Assembly: GCA_027604505.1 (NCBI GenBank)
Contig: JADIIX010000172.1
Span: 1-34,318, forward strand
DNA from: Gonapodya sp. JEL0774
Taxonomy: Eukaryota > Monoblepharomycota > Monoblepharidomycetes > Monoblepharidales > Gonapodyaceae
Direction of reading: 5' to 3'
DNA: 34,318 bases
In this document: positions 11,042 to 22,621 of the stretch, piece by piece
Layout: each line of letters begins with the position of its first letter
How positions within the stretch are numbered: position 1 is the first letter of the stretch
Position numbers and translations under genes: made by a program
The notes under the pieces: generated by a model
The model's input: the letters and a program-made list of their open reading frames with translations, nothing else
Database searches by the model: none
What the model was told of the DNA's origin: nothing

Positions 11042-13487
11042 CTATCCCCAGGCGACAACGTCAGCTACTTTCAATTGCCTGGAATTTACCACACGGAACG
11101 GACTCGACCGCCCTTTTAACGTTACTTGAGGCGCCGAAACTACATTAGAAAGTGCGGCTCTGGAGTTCAGAGGATCGTAGGCGTTTGGCGCAGGGGTGGA
11201 GGATTCTGCAGTGGGGACCGTGAGAATCAAGCGAATGAGGTACATTGTTATAGGGTAAGGTGATGCCGACGACATCGAACTTACTCGTCGGGAACAATCC
11301 GGCGACCTCAAGCCTACCTCCGAATGAGAAGGCAGGGGATGTGCCAGTTTGGCAAGGCTTCACCGATGTTTCGTAAGCGGCTGTGTGGGTACAGCATGTC
11401 AAGCAAGTCAGAGACCACGAACTCTACGTAGCAGACTGAAGCGTTTCCACCTACCCGGCCCAGGTGTATCCTCACGTATTTCGTTGATTTGAACTGGAAC
11501 AGCGTTAACCAACATAAAACTAATTCTGACCGGATCTAATCGCCTACTCACGTTGTCGGTACCCTATGTCCTGCGTTTGCTCATCTGCACCATTCGACGA
11601 GTTAGGCTCTAGCGCCTCTTTGGACTGTGTCACACCTTCTCCATCGGTTGAGTCGTCATTTTGAGGTACGACGTTCTCGTTATCCAGCTCTGCATGAGCA
11701 GCAGCGGGTCTCGTAGCAACCGCGCGCTCTTTGGCCGCTTTAGCTCTGCGTTTCCTATCTTCTCGTATGGCTGCGAGTTCATCTTGCCACTTGGGCGGGA
11801 CTGGACCATACGCACCGGGGCCAGGGGTGTGCTCAACTCGGACCTTCCACTTGCCTTTCAGGGAGATTTTGGGCATGGCCTTTTTGATGACCCGGACATC
11901 ATAAGAGTAAGATCCAGGAGCGGGCACGTCGGCGGCTTCATTGTGGCTTTGCAGGCCGAACTGTGTGCCCCGGCGGACACCCAGAGAAAAGCGAGGTGGG
12001 CTTGACAGAGTCGAATTGGCGTTGAAGTTGGGAGCATAGGCCGTCGGAGAAGGGAGAGGGGGATGAAGGGTGTCCTCAAGTATTCTCGGAGCCAACGAGA
12101 CAGCCGGGGAGGTGTGTAATGTCTGAGGATTGTACTGACCAGGCGCAGGAACTCCCGTCGTAGCTGTTTCAGACGCACATTATGTTGAGACGCACGTTAT
12201 GTTGGTCAGCATGCAACTCAAGCCATGAATCCGCACCAAAATATCAATACCTTTCGGTGCTGAAAATGGTGCCATTGGTCCGTCATTCCGACCTTTAAGG
12301 GTTACCCCCAACTCGCCTCGGGGGAGTTTGGGATGATAGGCGTTGGCGGCAGGTATGGACGCGTAATACTGAGCGATATCCTCAAACAAAGCAGGACCAG
12401 TCCGCTCAGCTATCGTGTACGAAGGCGAATACGGGGCTGTGGGAGGCGTACGTGGGGGTGAATAATCGCTCTGTAAATCAAACAGGGCAGCGGCTTCAGG
12501 TTAAATGCGAAAGGATAGCATAAAGGGGTCGCACGACTGTGTACCGGTCCTGGTCGAGAGTTGGTAGGTTCCCTCGTGCGAACACCGAAGGTGAACTTCG
12601 GGTTTCTACCTCCAACAATTTTAGGGAAATAAGTCGCCGGAGAAGGATTCAAATTCGCTGTTTGAACAGCCCCAATTAGCCAGAAGTTCACCAAGTCAGC
12701 AGTGCTCACTCGGAAGAACTTACGTGGATCGTCGTGCTTCAACAAAATGGAAACCGCTGGTGCGTCACTTCCGAATGGCACATCTCGGTTGTACGCGCCA
12801 GGACCAGGTGTCGGCTCAAATTTACCTGCGATGAATTGACAGATTTTTGTAACCTTTTGGAACGCGGTAAGCGCCCAACTGCCGCGCGTTTTGTCCCACT
12901 GACCGGGCGATTCTAGCCCATCCCCGATGCATTGGAGGCCTCCCAATCCAAGTTCTTCTCCTAGTCCGCGAGGAAGAGGGTGTCGCCCAGCCATTGTCTA
13001 GATAAAAATCGGCATCTTCGTCATCAGCGTCCTCCCAGTAAGAGTTTCCAGAACAGAACTCGGGAGGAACGAACCCATTTCGGCGGCGGGGGGCAAGAAA
13101 CACGAGTATCGTATTTAGGACCTGGACCCTGGTCGATCTCATCACGCCTTTTCCCAAGAATCGAATAGAAGGGTCCGAGAGGGGGCAATGTAGGACAGTA
13201 TGATGCCGGTGCGGGAGTTGCCAGAGCTTCGGGATGCACAAATTGAGTATCCATCCAGGTTTTAAGCCGGTGAGCTTTGGGTACGAGCACTCACCAAGAG
13301 TGGTCAAAGGCTCTCCAATTTCATCTCCAACGTAAGCTCCCAGAGGTGTTCGAGGCCTACCCGGACGATTAGCAGCACTGGACGGAAGGCGAGACGGCTT
13401 CCGACTTCGTTGATTCTTAGCGGTATCCGATCCAGAACTCGAATCTTCGACTGTTCTCATTTCGATTACCGGAAGTCCACTTGCCAT
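11042..13487 (-). CDS. Sperm-tail PG-rich repeat (SHIPPO) flagellar protein
   Basis: Ten exons, complement of 13487-13295, 13226-13104, 12960-12904, 12825-12724, 12657-12545, 12470-12251, 12163-11552, 11493-11455, 11380-11285 and 11205-11042. All phases are compatible and give 572 residues. The product is built from about a dozen PG-rich repeats, for example TPAPASY, GPGPKYD, TPGPGAYN, NPSPATY, RPGPSDY, VPAPGQYNP, VPAPGSY, TPGPGAYGP, TPGPGAYE and TPAPNAYDP. Spacers include FGG or PKF/FS elements typical of the STPG/ODF3 family. Such proteins associate with axonemal microtubules, so this gene is strong evidence for a flagellated (zoospore-forming) stage. A charged helical stretch (roughly residues 390-430, EDRKRRAKAAKE) interrupts the repeats. 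The third exon (57 nt) has the least certain boundaries. Confidence 0.88.
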
Positions 13488-13914
13488 GACCAATCAAGCC
13501 AAGTTGGATTCTTTCTCCCTCTCTTTTGCCAGTAGGGGTTGGTCCTGTTTTCCACAACACCTTCGCACAGAGGGAGCTTTCACCTCTTGTGTGATCGAAT
13601 TGCGAAATGTATGTACACGCGTTACTTTAATGCCAAAAGCCCATTCAATCATCGGTAATGGAGGTACAAGTAAAGACAATTGTGGAAATCTGTGGGGTCT
13701 CTGCCGTAGTGTGCGTACTCAAAAGTACGGCTTTATCATAATTAAATTTGACAGCCAGAACTGCTCCATCGTTCCACTGGCGGACTCCGAATCTTTCCTG
13801 TAACTTCAATCCAGAAGCCTCGCCGTATCGGCCTGTTTCTTTGGTTTTGCTCGGAGTGGACCTCCTTGCTCACGCCCGTGCTTCCATCCCGTCCAACGTT
13901 TTTCTTTACGTACC
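13488..13914. promoter_or_regulatory. Divergent promoter region
   Basis: These 427 bases separate the start codons of the PG-rich repeat gene (-) and the large plus-strand gene. Short frames on both strands carry no motif. It presumably contains both promoters, but I cannot name a binding site. Confidence 0.45.
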
Positions 13915-16900
13915 ATGGCGGAAATGCGTTCAATGGCGTCGCTCTATTCTCAAGACTCCGGAGGTAGTCGCAGAACCTCTTACGCTCCCTTAGGAAGTGG
14001 TTCAAATGCAGATGGATCCTTGGCATCCACCTTAAACTCTGGCGAACCACGAAGCGGATGGAGCTCCATGCAATCAGTAAACTCTGCATTCGCGTCACTG
14101 GATTCGAGGAGGAAAAGCCTGCTGGGGGAGGATGTGAACGATAGCGACGAGGACACCGTGAAGTCACCAGAAGATGCCAGTGTGAGTTGAAGGTCCATCC
14201 ACAGCTCCGTGGGCTTCCTGACAAACGGAAGAAAAAGGATGCCAGTTGCGGAAAGGAGATTCATGGCAACCCCACGGCATGCATAATCCTGTCACAGTCT
14301 TGGTCGCTGTGACGAGGGGTCTCACCTTTCGCATTTACTGACACGCATCTGGTGATACCTCACCAATGTAGGCCGCCTTGTATCGAGCATTTACCTCCTT
14401 TGAGGAGCAGCGGCCAACCTCATTTGGTGTGCTCAGTGTTCGCATCAAGTCCGCCGCCTTTTCTACCACCACGCTCTCTCAGTTCCCCCAGCAAAGTCAT
14501 CACTCACTGACTAGAACCCGAAAAAAGCCACCTGATAGATCGAAACACTCGAGGCACTCTCGATTTTCGATCCCTTCCATCGCGAACATCGCATCATCCC
14601 CGGATCTTCTCCTCTCGCAGCCCTACCTGACCTCGATGGGTACTATCTCTGACGATCGTACATCGCGTAGACCAAGCGTTGGTTCTATCGGCAGTACCGG
14701 CACTCTCCCTGTTCAGTCGGTCCCTTCGTCACTAAACTGGACCAAATCTGCATCCAAATCCCCCATATCCGAACACCTCCATACGACTCCCTCTCACACA
14801 GCAGCTCTTTCCCGATCTAATCAGTCTCATTCCCTGAAAACCCCACCGAATCCACCAAATCCTCCATCCTCTCCCCCGGCAAACCCCTCTAGCGCCTTTG
14901 CAATGCTCCACGTGCGCAATCTCGTGCGCCGTACGCACGTCCATGCGGCGTATCCGCCCGATCGGGGACCTGGCGGAGAAGGGTCTACTGCATTACACGG
15001 CACCGGAATTGGTAACAGCAACGACTCCATTGTCTTTTGGAACGAGACTAAACACTGCCCTGTGGCAGTTCCGCGTGACCCACGCCATCCTTATGGCTTG
15101 GTGAGGGTTCAGGTGTGGGTTGTTGAGGGGACAGGAGGCGGCCGTGGCGACGGTGGACTAGCGGATGGTACCAGATCACATCCGCGTGGGGGGCAGGGCG
15201 ACGTTGGTATTGGGACCTGTAATGGGGAAGTGAAACTGGTTGGGGAAGTGGCTTTCCACCTCCACGATATTGTGAAGGTGAGAATTCACACAGGAGGCTT
15301 TTGGTGTACTTGGAACAACCTCCATCTTATGACTTTGTACTCATTTTTCCGATTCTTCAGGCCACTCCAATTGCCGGTGTATATGACCTCCACCACCCAA
15401 TGTCCTCTCTATCGGGTTCAGGGCTCGATTCTGACCCAGCCATCGTTGGACTTGCTGGCGTACGGCTAGGGGATGTGGACCTGGAAGTCACTTGGAACTA
15501 TGGTATGTTTGGATATGGCCACAGCTGGCAGGTATGTGCCAATTGTGTTGATCGTCGGAGAATTCCCTATTGCACTGATGTACCCATGTCAGATCGACGA
15601 TTCGGCAATTCATCCCACTGGCACAACCCGACTCCCTTCCTCTGTGAATGCAGTTACCACATCCCTCTTCCCTCGCATCATACCACGTGCAGAGAACGCC
15701 GAGACCGATCATGTTACTGTAGCTGCTGTTCGAGCTGAGCCGCACCCTCCGTTCGTCGCACCCACGGGACCTCAGATCACCCCAGCGGCTTATAGAGACG
15801 AGAAATCTTGGCAGCACGAAAAGGACAAAAAGAGAAGAGATGCTGAGGCATCTGAATCGACATGGCGAGCTCCCAGCGCACGCGTCTTGTCCAGCCCCCA
15901 GGCCCCGCCCCTCGAACTCGACCCGACTCTTTTCCCAATCATCATGCCGGGCCTTGGTAGAGCGAATTTAAGCTATGGGCGTTACGCCCGTCCAACTCTA
16001 ATCGACGATTTAGGAACACCACAGTTTAGGGACGAAACTTCTGTCGGATCACTGGTCGGTGCGAAGCGGCGGTGGCAGAAAGCGAGACGGTGGAAAGCAG
16101 ACACGGACCGATGGAAACGAACTACTGGGCTGTGGCGAGTTGTTACTACAGATGGTGAGGTTGTAGGAACTGAGTTCTTGAATGCAGCAGGAGCCAATGA
16201 CGATGCCGATGAAAATCTTGAATCACTATTGCATTCGGAGGTTGAGCGATTAATATCTTCAGGAGGAAATCACGACGAAACTTTCCATGTTACCGTTAAG
16301 GGAATCGCAGAAGCAGTTCCCCCAATGCAAAGCGGTAGCCCTCTTGTTGTCGACTCCAAAGTTCGAGTACATTTTGATTTGGGCTCCCCCGACAACTCTC
16401 GTTCTCCATTCAATCTCGATCTGTGGAGTGATGACGAGATTGATGAAGGTGATCATAGCGACCATAGGAGGACGAACGACGGACGTCGTAAGGAAATAGA
16501 CACCAACTCTCACGGGCATTCCATATCGTCGCTAGCTTCCGAATCGTCCGTAGCGGCTAAAACGTGGACGATGGCAAATGGAGTGCTTGCGTTTATTTCG
16601 AGGGCTGGAGATGCGTTGGCGCGAGGACCCGGCAACGCTTTCAGCCCATGGTTGGAACATCCTAGTCTCCACAACCATTCGACCGGAGCTCTTCCAACAC
16701 CAGAAATCGAATCATCGTCGAATCGAAATCCAATGGGACGTGTTGTTTCTCATCGTCCGTCGTCGTACACGACATTTTTAATCCCCGTTGGCGGGCTTCC
16801 GGACTTGTTCAAGCATCCACGAGATTACGATCGGGATGATCGACTTTTGAGTATGATCAAGGGGACTTTGATGCCCCCATCACCCACATTGAACGCAACA

Positions 16901-17806
16901 AGCCCCAACCTACCCAACCTAATCCCAAACGTTAATGAACTCGTGGAAACGGGAGTAGAAAGTCTCAACAGTCTAATCTCCCGTGGATGGACTGTTCGTG
17001 CCCTTAGATTTGTGAAAGAGAGTGGTTCTGATCACCGCAAGGTATATCCGGCGGAGGATCGTTCCATGAAAGACTCGAAGGAGGGGACGCCGGAGATTCG
17101 TGTCACACAGGATGACTCCCCATCACTGTCATTGGTGCGAGTGGAGCCGACAAGCACAGAAGGGGATACAAAAATAGCTTCCCCTATGGATTATGAGGCA
17201 TCGAGTGAAATGCACAGCAAGTTCTTGCCAGAAGACAAACTGGAGATTCGTCAGCCTGTCGTCCGACGAGTAGCCGAGCTAGCCGGTCGGTCAACTCGCA
17301 GAAAAGAAGCAACTGAAGCCGGTCGATGGGCCGATCCCTCCAACTCGAACAAGACAGAAAGTCCCAAGAGCATCGATGCCGAAGTGGAAACGGCTCGCCG
17401 TATTACCCAACCAGCTGTCAACGAAAGCATCTCCTCCTCAGCAGGCACGGTGCCATTTATTGCGGTCACATCGCCCTCGTTCGATTCCGCTGCGATAGGA
17501 TCCAGGGGGAACTTACCATATTCCATGCGCGAGAAGGGGGAGCCCTCGGCCGAACATCGCGGGCCTATTTCTGAGAAATCCAAAAGTGGTGGTGATTATC
17601 ACAGCCTGTTCTACCCAGGAGGAATTGGGTCCAGCTCAGGTGATGTGTCTCCCCCAGTCCCTGCGGCGAACACATCCAAATCATTTCTTTCCGACGAAGA
17701 TATCTCATTTTTGCCTTACGATGTGAGACAGAATGCCCGCCGTCGAACGGGCTCGAATGAGAGTTTCATGGACACTGAAGATCCGGACTTGGAAAGGACA
17801 AGCTGA
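13915..17806 (+). CDS. Large Ser-rich protein with a possible C2-like region
   Basis: Four exons, 13915-14181, 14372-15277, 15361-15531 and 15593-17806, all joined in phase 0 with GTGAG/GTATG donors, give 1185 residues. The N-terminal 300 residues are Ser/Thr-rich and basic. From about 300 to 450 there is a beta-rich, conserved-looking region (VFWNETKHCPVAV, HPYGLVRVQVWVVEG, GEVAFHLHDIV, then LEVTWNYGMFGYGHSWQ). It reads like a C2-type membrane-binding fold, but I cannot name the family. Around 561 is LFPIIMPGLGRANLSYGRYA, followed by a basic Trp-rich stretch (KRRWQKARRWKADTDRWKR). The last 500 residues are disordered and Ser/acidic-rich. No catalytic motif or clear TM helix is visible. It is transcribed away from the flagellar gene. 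Confidence 0.75.
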
Positions 17807-18540
17807 ACCTCAATTATCAATATGAATCGATAGTTCTATGTTGATAACAAATTTTTTTCATATCATAACGAAGATCGTGAACGGTTGGAGCCGTCCTCGT
17901 AGCGCCACCCATTGAACTCTTCGTTGCCTAAGCCTCCCTGACGAGTTTCTAAGCTTTACCCTGTCCCATAAAATCATCCGTGATTAGAGAGAGCTTCCAG
18001 CGGGCTCCTACGACTTTACAGTGCAGAGAGTTGGACATAGCAGTGTACTTGCTGCAAAAAAGTGTGACAAGAAACGACTAATGATACTATGGAGAGGGCC
18101 GGATGGACGATTACCCCGCCACACGTCCATCCCGGAATGATCTTTCAGATCCTGTGTGAGATAAGTAGGGCTTGCAAGATTCGATCCGATATCCTTGGAG
18201 GTGTGTTCTACCCTCCATATCAGTTGGGGGAGGAAAAGGTGGCGGAATTTTCTGCATGGAGTACGAGCTCTGATCGAAGGCATGTACAGAGCGGTAAGTA
18301 CTTTGAATGGTCGTTGCAGAATCGCATGATGCTAAGCAACCTGGAATTTCAGTCTAGACAGGAAGCTTACTGTTCATGTGAGCAACGATGACTGAGGGGG
18401 AAAGTGGATTTGAGTGGGTCAAGTTCCATTATTCTGACTTTTGCGTATGCTTATCTATGGAGTTGAACATCGAGTGCAAAAGTTGTTGCGCTATCGTATG
18501 GACTGTGTGCGAAAAGTGATATCTGTCTGGTACCATCGTT
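17807..18540. other. Convergent intergenic region with one unconfirmed ORF
   Basis: This lies 3' of both the large plus-strand gene and ALG13. A plus-strand frame at 18089-18391 starts MERAGWTITPP and contains a good donor (AGCG|GTAAGT at 18294), but I could not find a convincing continuation or family motif. The minus frame at 18008-18283 looks like its shadow. I therefore do not call a gene. Confidence 0.3.
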
Positions 18541-19263
18541 CTAATCATCGTAGCCCATCAGATCATCCACAATACTGGCAAATATAGAGGGAGACGAGGC
18601 GCCGAACGGTTCAAGTGAAGTGGGATCAAATGTGGAGAGTGTATCGAGTAGTCGACTAACACAAAGTTGGGGGCAGGGGACGCGAGTGGTGAGAAAACAT
18701 TCGCAACGCACCTTTGCTACATGGTCGATGCTCACCTAGGTTCTGTCGCAATACACTGTCCCTCCTTCGCGACGGCCAAGGCGAGCTCCCGTTGATGATT
18801 GTCGGCAAGAGTGTTGTTGACAACGACCACCAAGGGTTTCGCATTCTGAAGTGCGTCCAGCATCGATCCAGAGCCTGAAGACAGCTAAGCACGTTTTTAT
18901 CTCCGATGAAGGAAAGTCAGCAAGAAAAGACATACCTGCGTGGCTTATGATCATTCCAGCCCAGTTGACATCCTCCTGTGTGGTCGGTTTGAATTGATAG
19001 GCCTCGAACAGAATGCCCGATATTAAGCCGGAAACTGTCATTGAATCATCTTTACTGCCTCTTTGCGCACGATTGAGTGAACTGAGGTGTGGTAAAGTGC
19101 TGTTTCCGTATTGGAATCTGATCGCCTTGACACCCCGTTTCGCAAGCAGCGCGATTACGGGAGGAGAGGAGAGAGAGTCGGGGGAGGCGAGCAAAGATTG
19201 GGCAAGATCATCGAAGCGAGTCGTGCCCACAGTCACAAAGATGTTGTCGGGCAGTTTTGACAT
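18541..19263 (-). CDS. ALG13: UDP-GlcNAc transferase subunit Alg13
   Basis: Exons 19263-18936, 18874-18736 and 18655-18541 join with phases 1 and 2 to give 193 residues, close to the usual Alg13 length of about 200. Alg13 is the catalytic GT28-type C-terminal half of the enzyme that adds the second GlcNAc to dolichol-PP-GlcNAc on the cytosolic face of the ER. It is recruited by the membrane protein Alg14, which is not in this window. Family motifs are FVTVGTTRFDDL (residues 9-20), the intron-split SHAGSGSMLDAL (107-118), then KPLVVVVNNTLADNHQRELA. The ATG at 19263 (MSKLPDNIFVTV) is the natural start. The frame is open upstream, but that part overlaps the promoter shared with the divergent small gene. 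Confidence 0.92.
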
Positions 19264-19356
19264 TTCGGAGAAACTCTCATGTATAGTGACCAAAGGCAGG
19301 GAGTGTACATACTTTGTTGTTCCCATCACTCCCCGCAAGGAATACGGTTTTCTGAG

Positions 19357-19708
19357 ATGAACAGCCAAGGAAGTCTGAAAGCTGCCTCCAGTATCGATGA
19401 AGCGCAGAGAGCGCCTCAGGTTTCGCCTAAAGTTGCTGCAGCGACCATTGAACACGTCAATGGCTCTGCAAAGGGAGAGGTAAGACGCAAAAAGCGTCTG
19501 TCGAGCCTGATGGCATCTGACCTATGCGAAGAGTTTTCTAATGGATCTGGTGAACTTGGCTGACCCGGATGCGTACTGCTGCGAAGCAGAGCTTGTTGGG
19601 ATAAACCAGCAATACCTCTTCATAAAATATGGCTACCGCTACCCATATGACTCTGAAGACCTGACAACTCAAGAGATTGCTGTCGAACTACCATACTCTG
19701 GTGACTAA
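19357..19708 (+). CDS. Small spliced hypothetical protein (99 aa), divergent from ALG13
   Basis: Exons 19357-19479 and 19532-19708 join in phase 0 across a 52-nt intron (GAG|GTAAGA ... GCGAAG|AGT). The product is 99 residues. It begins MNSQGSLKAASSIDEAQ and has a C-terminal part rich in acidic and aromatic residues (DPDAYCCEAELVGINQQYLF, then KYGYRYPYDSEDL). The second exon is too short to stand out as an ORF, but its composition is protein-like and it ends at a clean TAA. I recognise no family. Its start codon lies 93 bp from that of ALG13, so the two probably share a bidirectional promoter. Without splicing, the first frame ends at 19563. Confidence 0.5.
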
Positions 19709-19936
19709 TTGCTGATGGTTGCGGAGCACTACCACAGTTACACACTCACCCCCTGCCACGTTAGTCACCTCCATGACTACTATCAAAGAAGCTTTACGTC
19801 ATCTCATGGAAATCACCTCAAATCGATATGTGGGCACTCTCGTGAAACAAACCCGAGACTCCCGATAGTTGGAGTGCTTCCATGGAGCTACAGTAGTTCC
19901 CAGAAATCATTATCATGTTATGTTTTTACACTAGTA

Positions 19937-21967
19937 CTATTTTCCCTTCGGTCCCAGCATATCCCGAGGATTCACCCATTCTTCGAATTGCTCGGCAGTA
20001 AGCTTGTTCAAAGCCAGAGCTGCTTCCTTCAGGGAAGTACCCTTTGGAAGACGCACGATTGTCGGATATTAGATTGGAACGTAACAAACTAAAAACATGG
20101 CATCTCACTTCCTTGTGGGCCTTCTTGGAAATTTTGGCTGCATTCTCATATCCAATGTGGGGGTTCAACGCCGTAACCAGCTGGCCGAACGGTAATATAA
20201 GTTTGTGATCAAACGCTCCTTTCCTAGTCGTTCCCCATCCATACATATGCCCCAACTCACCATTAAACTCTTCTCCATTAACTCTTTAATGTGCTTCTCG
20301 TTTGCTTGTATTCCGGCCACACAGTTCTTTGCAAATGACCGGGACGCGTCAGCGAGAATGCGGATGCTATGGAGGACGTTGCGGATCATAAGTGGTTTGT
20401 AAACGTTGAGCTAGGCATTGGAGGTTTGGTCCACGAAAGGGATACGAGTAGAGGCACTTGAAATGTTCCGGCAGGGACATCCACCCACACACCTCAAAGT
20501 GACCCTGACTACCTCCCACAGTCACTGCCACATGGTTACCCATAACTTGACAACAAACCATGGTGAGTGCTTCGCACTGCGTGGGGTTCACCTTTCCGGG
20601 CATGATTGAGCTACCGGGCTCATTTTCAGGGAGGAGGAGCTCGCCGAGGCCAGAGCGGGGACCAGAACCTTTGTATTCGAGAATGGAAAAATATGTGCGA
20701 TGATCAGGGGCTGAGTCACAGTGATACTGCGTGAAGCTCCAACAACACACACCCAACAACCTAATATCATTTGCAATCTTAAAAAGCGACACAGCCAGGG
20801 TATTGAGCGTGCCCGAACACTCCACAACCGCGTCGTGGGCTGCAAGTGCCTCAAATTTGTTGGGTGCGGTTTTGAACGGAAATCCGGTACTACGTGCGAT
20901 TTCTTCAGCCACTTTGACATCAAAGCCAGGAAAGGTGTTGAGGCCAGTGCCAACCGCTGTGCCACCCTGCAAAGGATTTCCATTGATTGAGTCTATAATC
21001 GGTACGCAAGCCTGGATTCCAACCTACCTGCGCAAGATACAACAGTCCCTCGGTCCCCTTCTTGACTCTCTCAATTCCATATTCTACTTGCGCAACATAC
21101 CCCGAGAATTCTTGTCCCAACGTCAATGGCACAGCGTCTTGGGTATGGGTCCTTCCGATTTTAATGATATCCTTGAACCTGTCCTGTGCCGCTCGAAGTT
21201 CATGGCGGAGATAGCGGAGAGCCGGCAACAGTTTTTCGTTGAGTTCAAAAACGGCTGCGATGTGCATAGCGGTGGGGAATGTATCGTTCGATGATTGGGA
21301 CATATTGACGTGATCGTCTGGACGGTGAGAGTGCAGTTTGTGATGGAAAGGCACAGATTTAATATGATAGCAAGCGGGTGCGGGAAAGGTACCGCGAAGG
21401 CCACATCGCTCACTCGGATGAATAAAATTCTTCTCCTCCCCCAACTTTCCGCCTTCCAACTGGAACGCCCTGTTCGCAATGACCTCGTTCACATTCATAT
21501 TCGTCTGCGTACCAGATCCTGTTTGCCACACCACGAGAGGGAAGTGTTCCACGAGTATTCCTTCGATGACTTCCTCAGAAGCTTTGATGATGGCGGACGC
21601 GATTTTGGGGTTGAGACCGAACTGAACATTGACAACGGCGCTCGCACGTTTGAGAATTCCAAAGGAGCGGATCTGGCGGCGGAGTCGCGTAAATGATACA
21701 CCCCTAACGAAACCTGATGTGAAACTCACGATTCTAAAGCCGCCGAGCCCCCAATTTCACCATAAAAATAATCCATAAATATCACATTATTGCAAGGAGC
21801 AAATACATATTACGGCACCGATCCCATCCCGCCCGGTGCTGAACTCACGTATTTGGCATATGATCCTGTGGCTGGTTAATTTCAAAGTTCTGCAAAGATC
21901 TCTGCGTCTGAGCACCCCATAACTTCTCCCAGGGAACTTGTACTTGGCCCATTGTGTCGGATTCCAT
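19937..21967 (-). CDS. FUM1: Fumarate hydratase, class II
   Basis: Eight exons, complement of 21967-21849, 21703-21414, 21317-21028, 20966-20753, 20668-20493, 20410-20261, 20180-20109 and 20041-19937, give 471 residues. Class II fumarases interconvert fumarate and L-malate in the TCA cycle as homotetramers. Visible motifs are [43 protein letters not shown] (H194, general acid/base region), [12 protein letters not shown], the signature [11 protein letters not shown] (323-333, catalytic Ser) and [12 protein letters not shown]. The ATG at 21967 gives a cytosolic-type start. The frame is open upstream with an ATG at 22138, and a basic, acid-poor stretch there could serve as a mitochondrial presequence. 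The exon 1-2 junction leaves about nine extra residues after DHMP, so that acceptor may need RNA evidence. Confidence 0.93.
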
Positions 21968-22296
21968 GCGGAATTTGGTGGGCTTGATAGTGGGGGGAGG
22001 GACAGATGGGAGACGCACAGAGGGGAGTGGGATACTCAGAAAATTGATGTCAAGCTGTAACAACCCGGCAGGATGACCGTGGCATGTGCACTTCCTCGAC
22101 TTAATTCCTCGGCTTGAATTGGCTGTTAAAGTATTCATCTTCCGCAGTACTGGGTCAAAAGCATGGTACATCAAACTTGTTCGTTTGCTTGATGGTACTC
22201 CGCTTGGTCCCAATCATTGAGTCCAGACTCTCACCGCTCCGTGTAGTTGCAGTTCTTCGAATTTGAACCGGAACAGCAACCAACAAGAGAGCATTG

Positions 22297-22621
22297 TTAG
22301 TTCTGTTCTGTGATTATTTGTATGAGATTTTGATCCACAAACAGACCAATCTCCAATGTCCCACGGCGCATGAACTTCCTCACGGGTTGGGCAGGGGTTG
22401 GCGGGGTTTCTTCCCCCAAAGAGGTGATGGATCCCGTTCTGGACTTTGCGGTTGCAGATGCCTCGATCGATTCGGGCTAAAGGCGGGTGAGTTGAAGGTG
22501 GAAGGTGGATGAATTGCTTGCAAGTGGCCGCAACAACACAACACAACGACAAGAAGATGAAGAACGGAAGAGAGGGTACCTCTTGGAATGTCTGGGCACT
22601 AGTGATTGGATCTGCCTGCAT
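22297..22621 (-). CDS. Tentative spliced micro-protein (73 aa)
   Basis: Exons 22621-22580 (MQADPITSAQTFQE) and 22476-22297 join in phase 0 (GAG|GTACCC ... CTTTAG|CCC) to give 73 residues with SRTGSITSLGEETPPTPAQP, then RKFMRRGTLEIG. The sequence is hydrophilic and protein-like but matches no family I know. The exons could instead be 5' exons of the fumarase gene: a GTGAGG donor inside the second exon is in phase with an acceptor before the fumarase frame near 22049. A third option splices inside GTLEIG into a frame containing CWLLFRFKFEEL, as discussed in the findings. Confidence is low. Confidence 0.3.
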
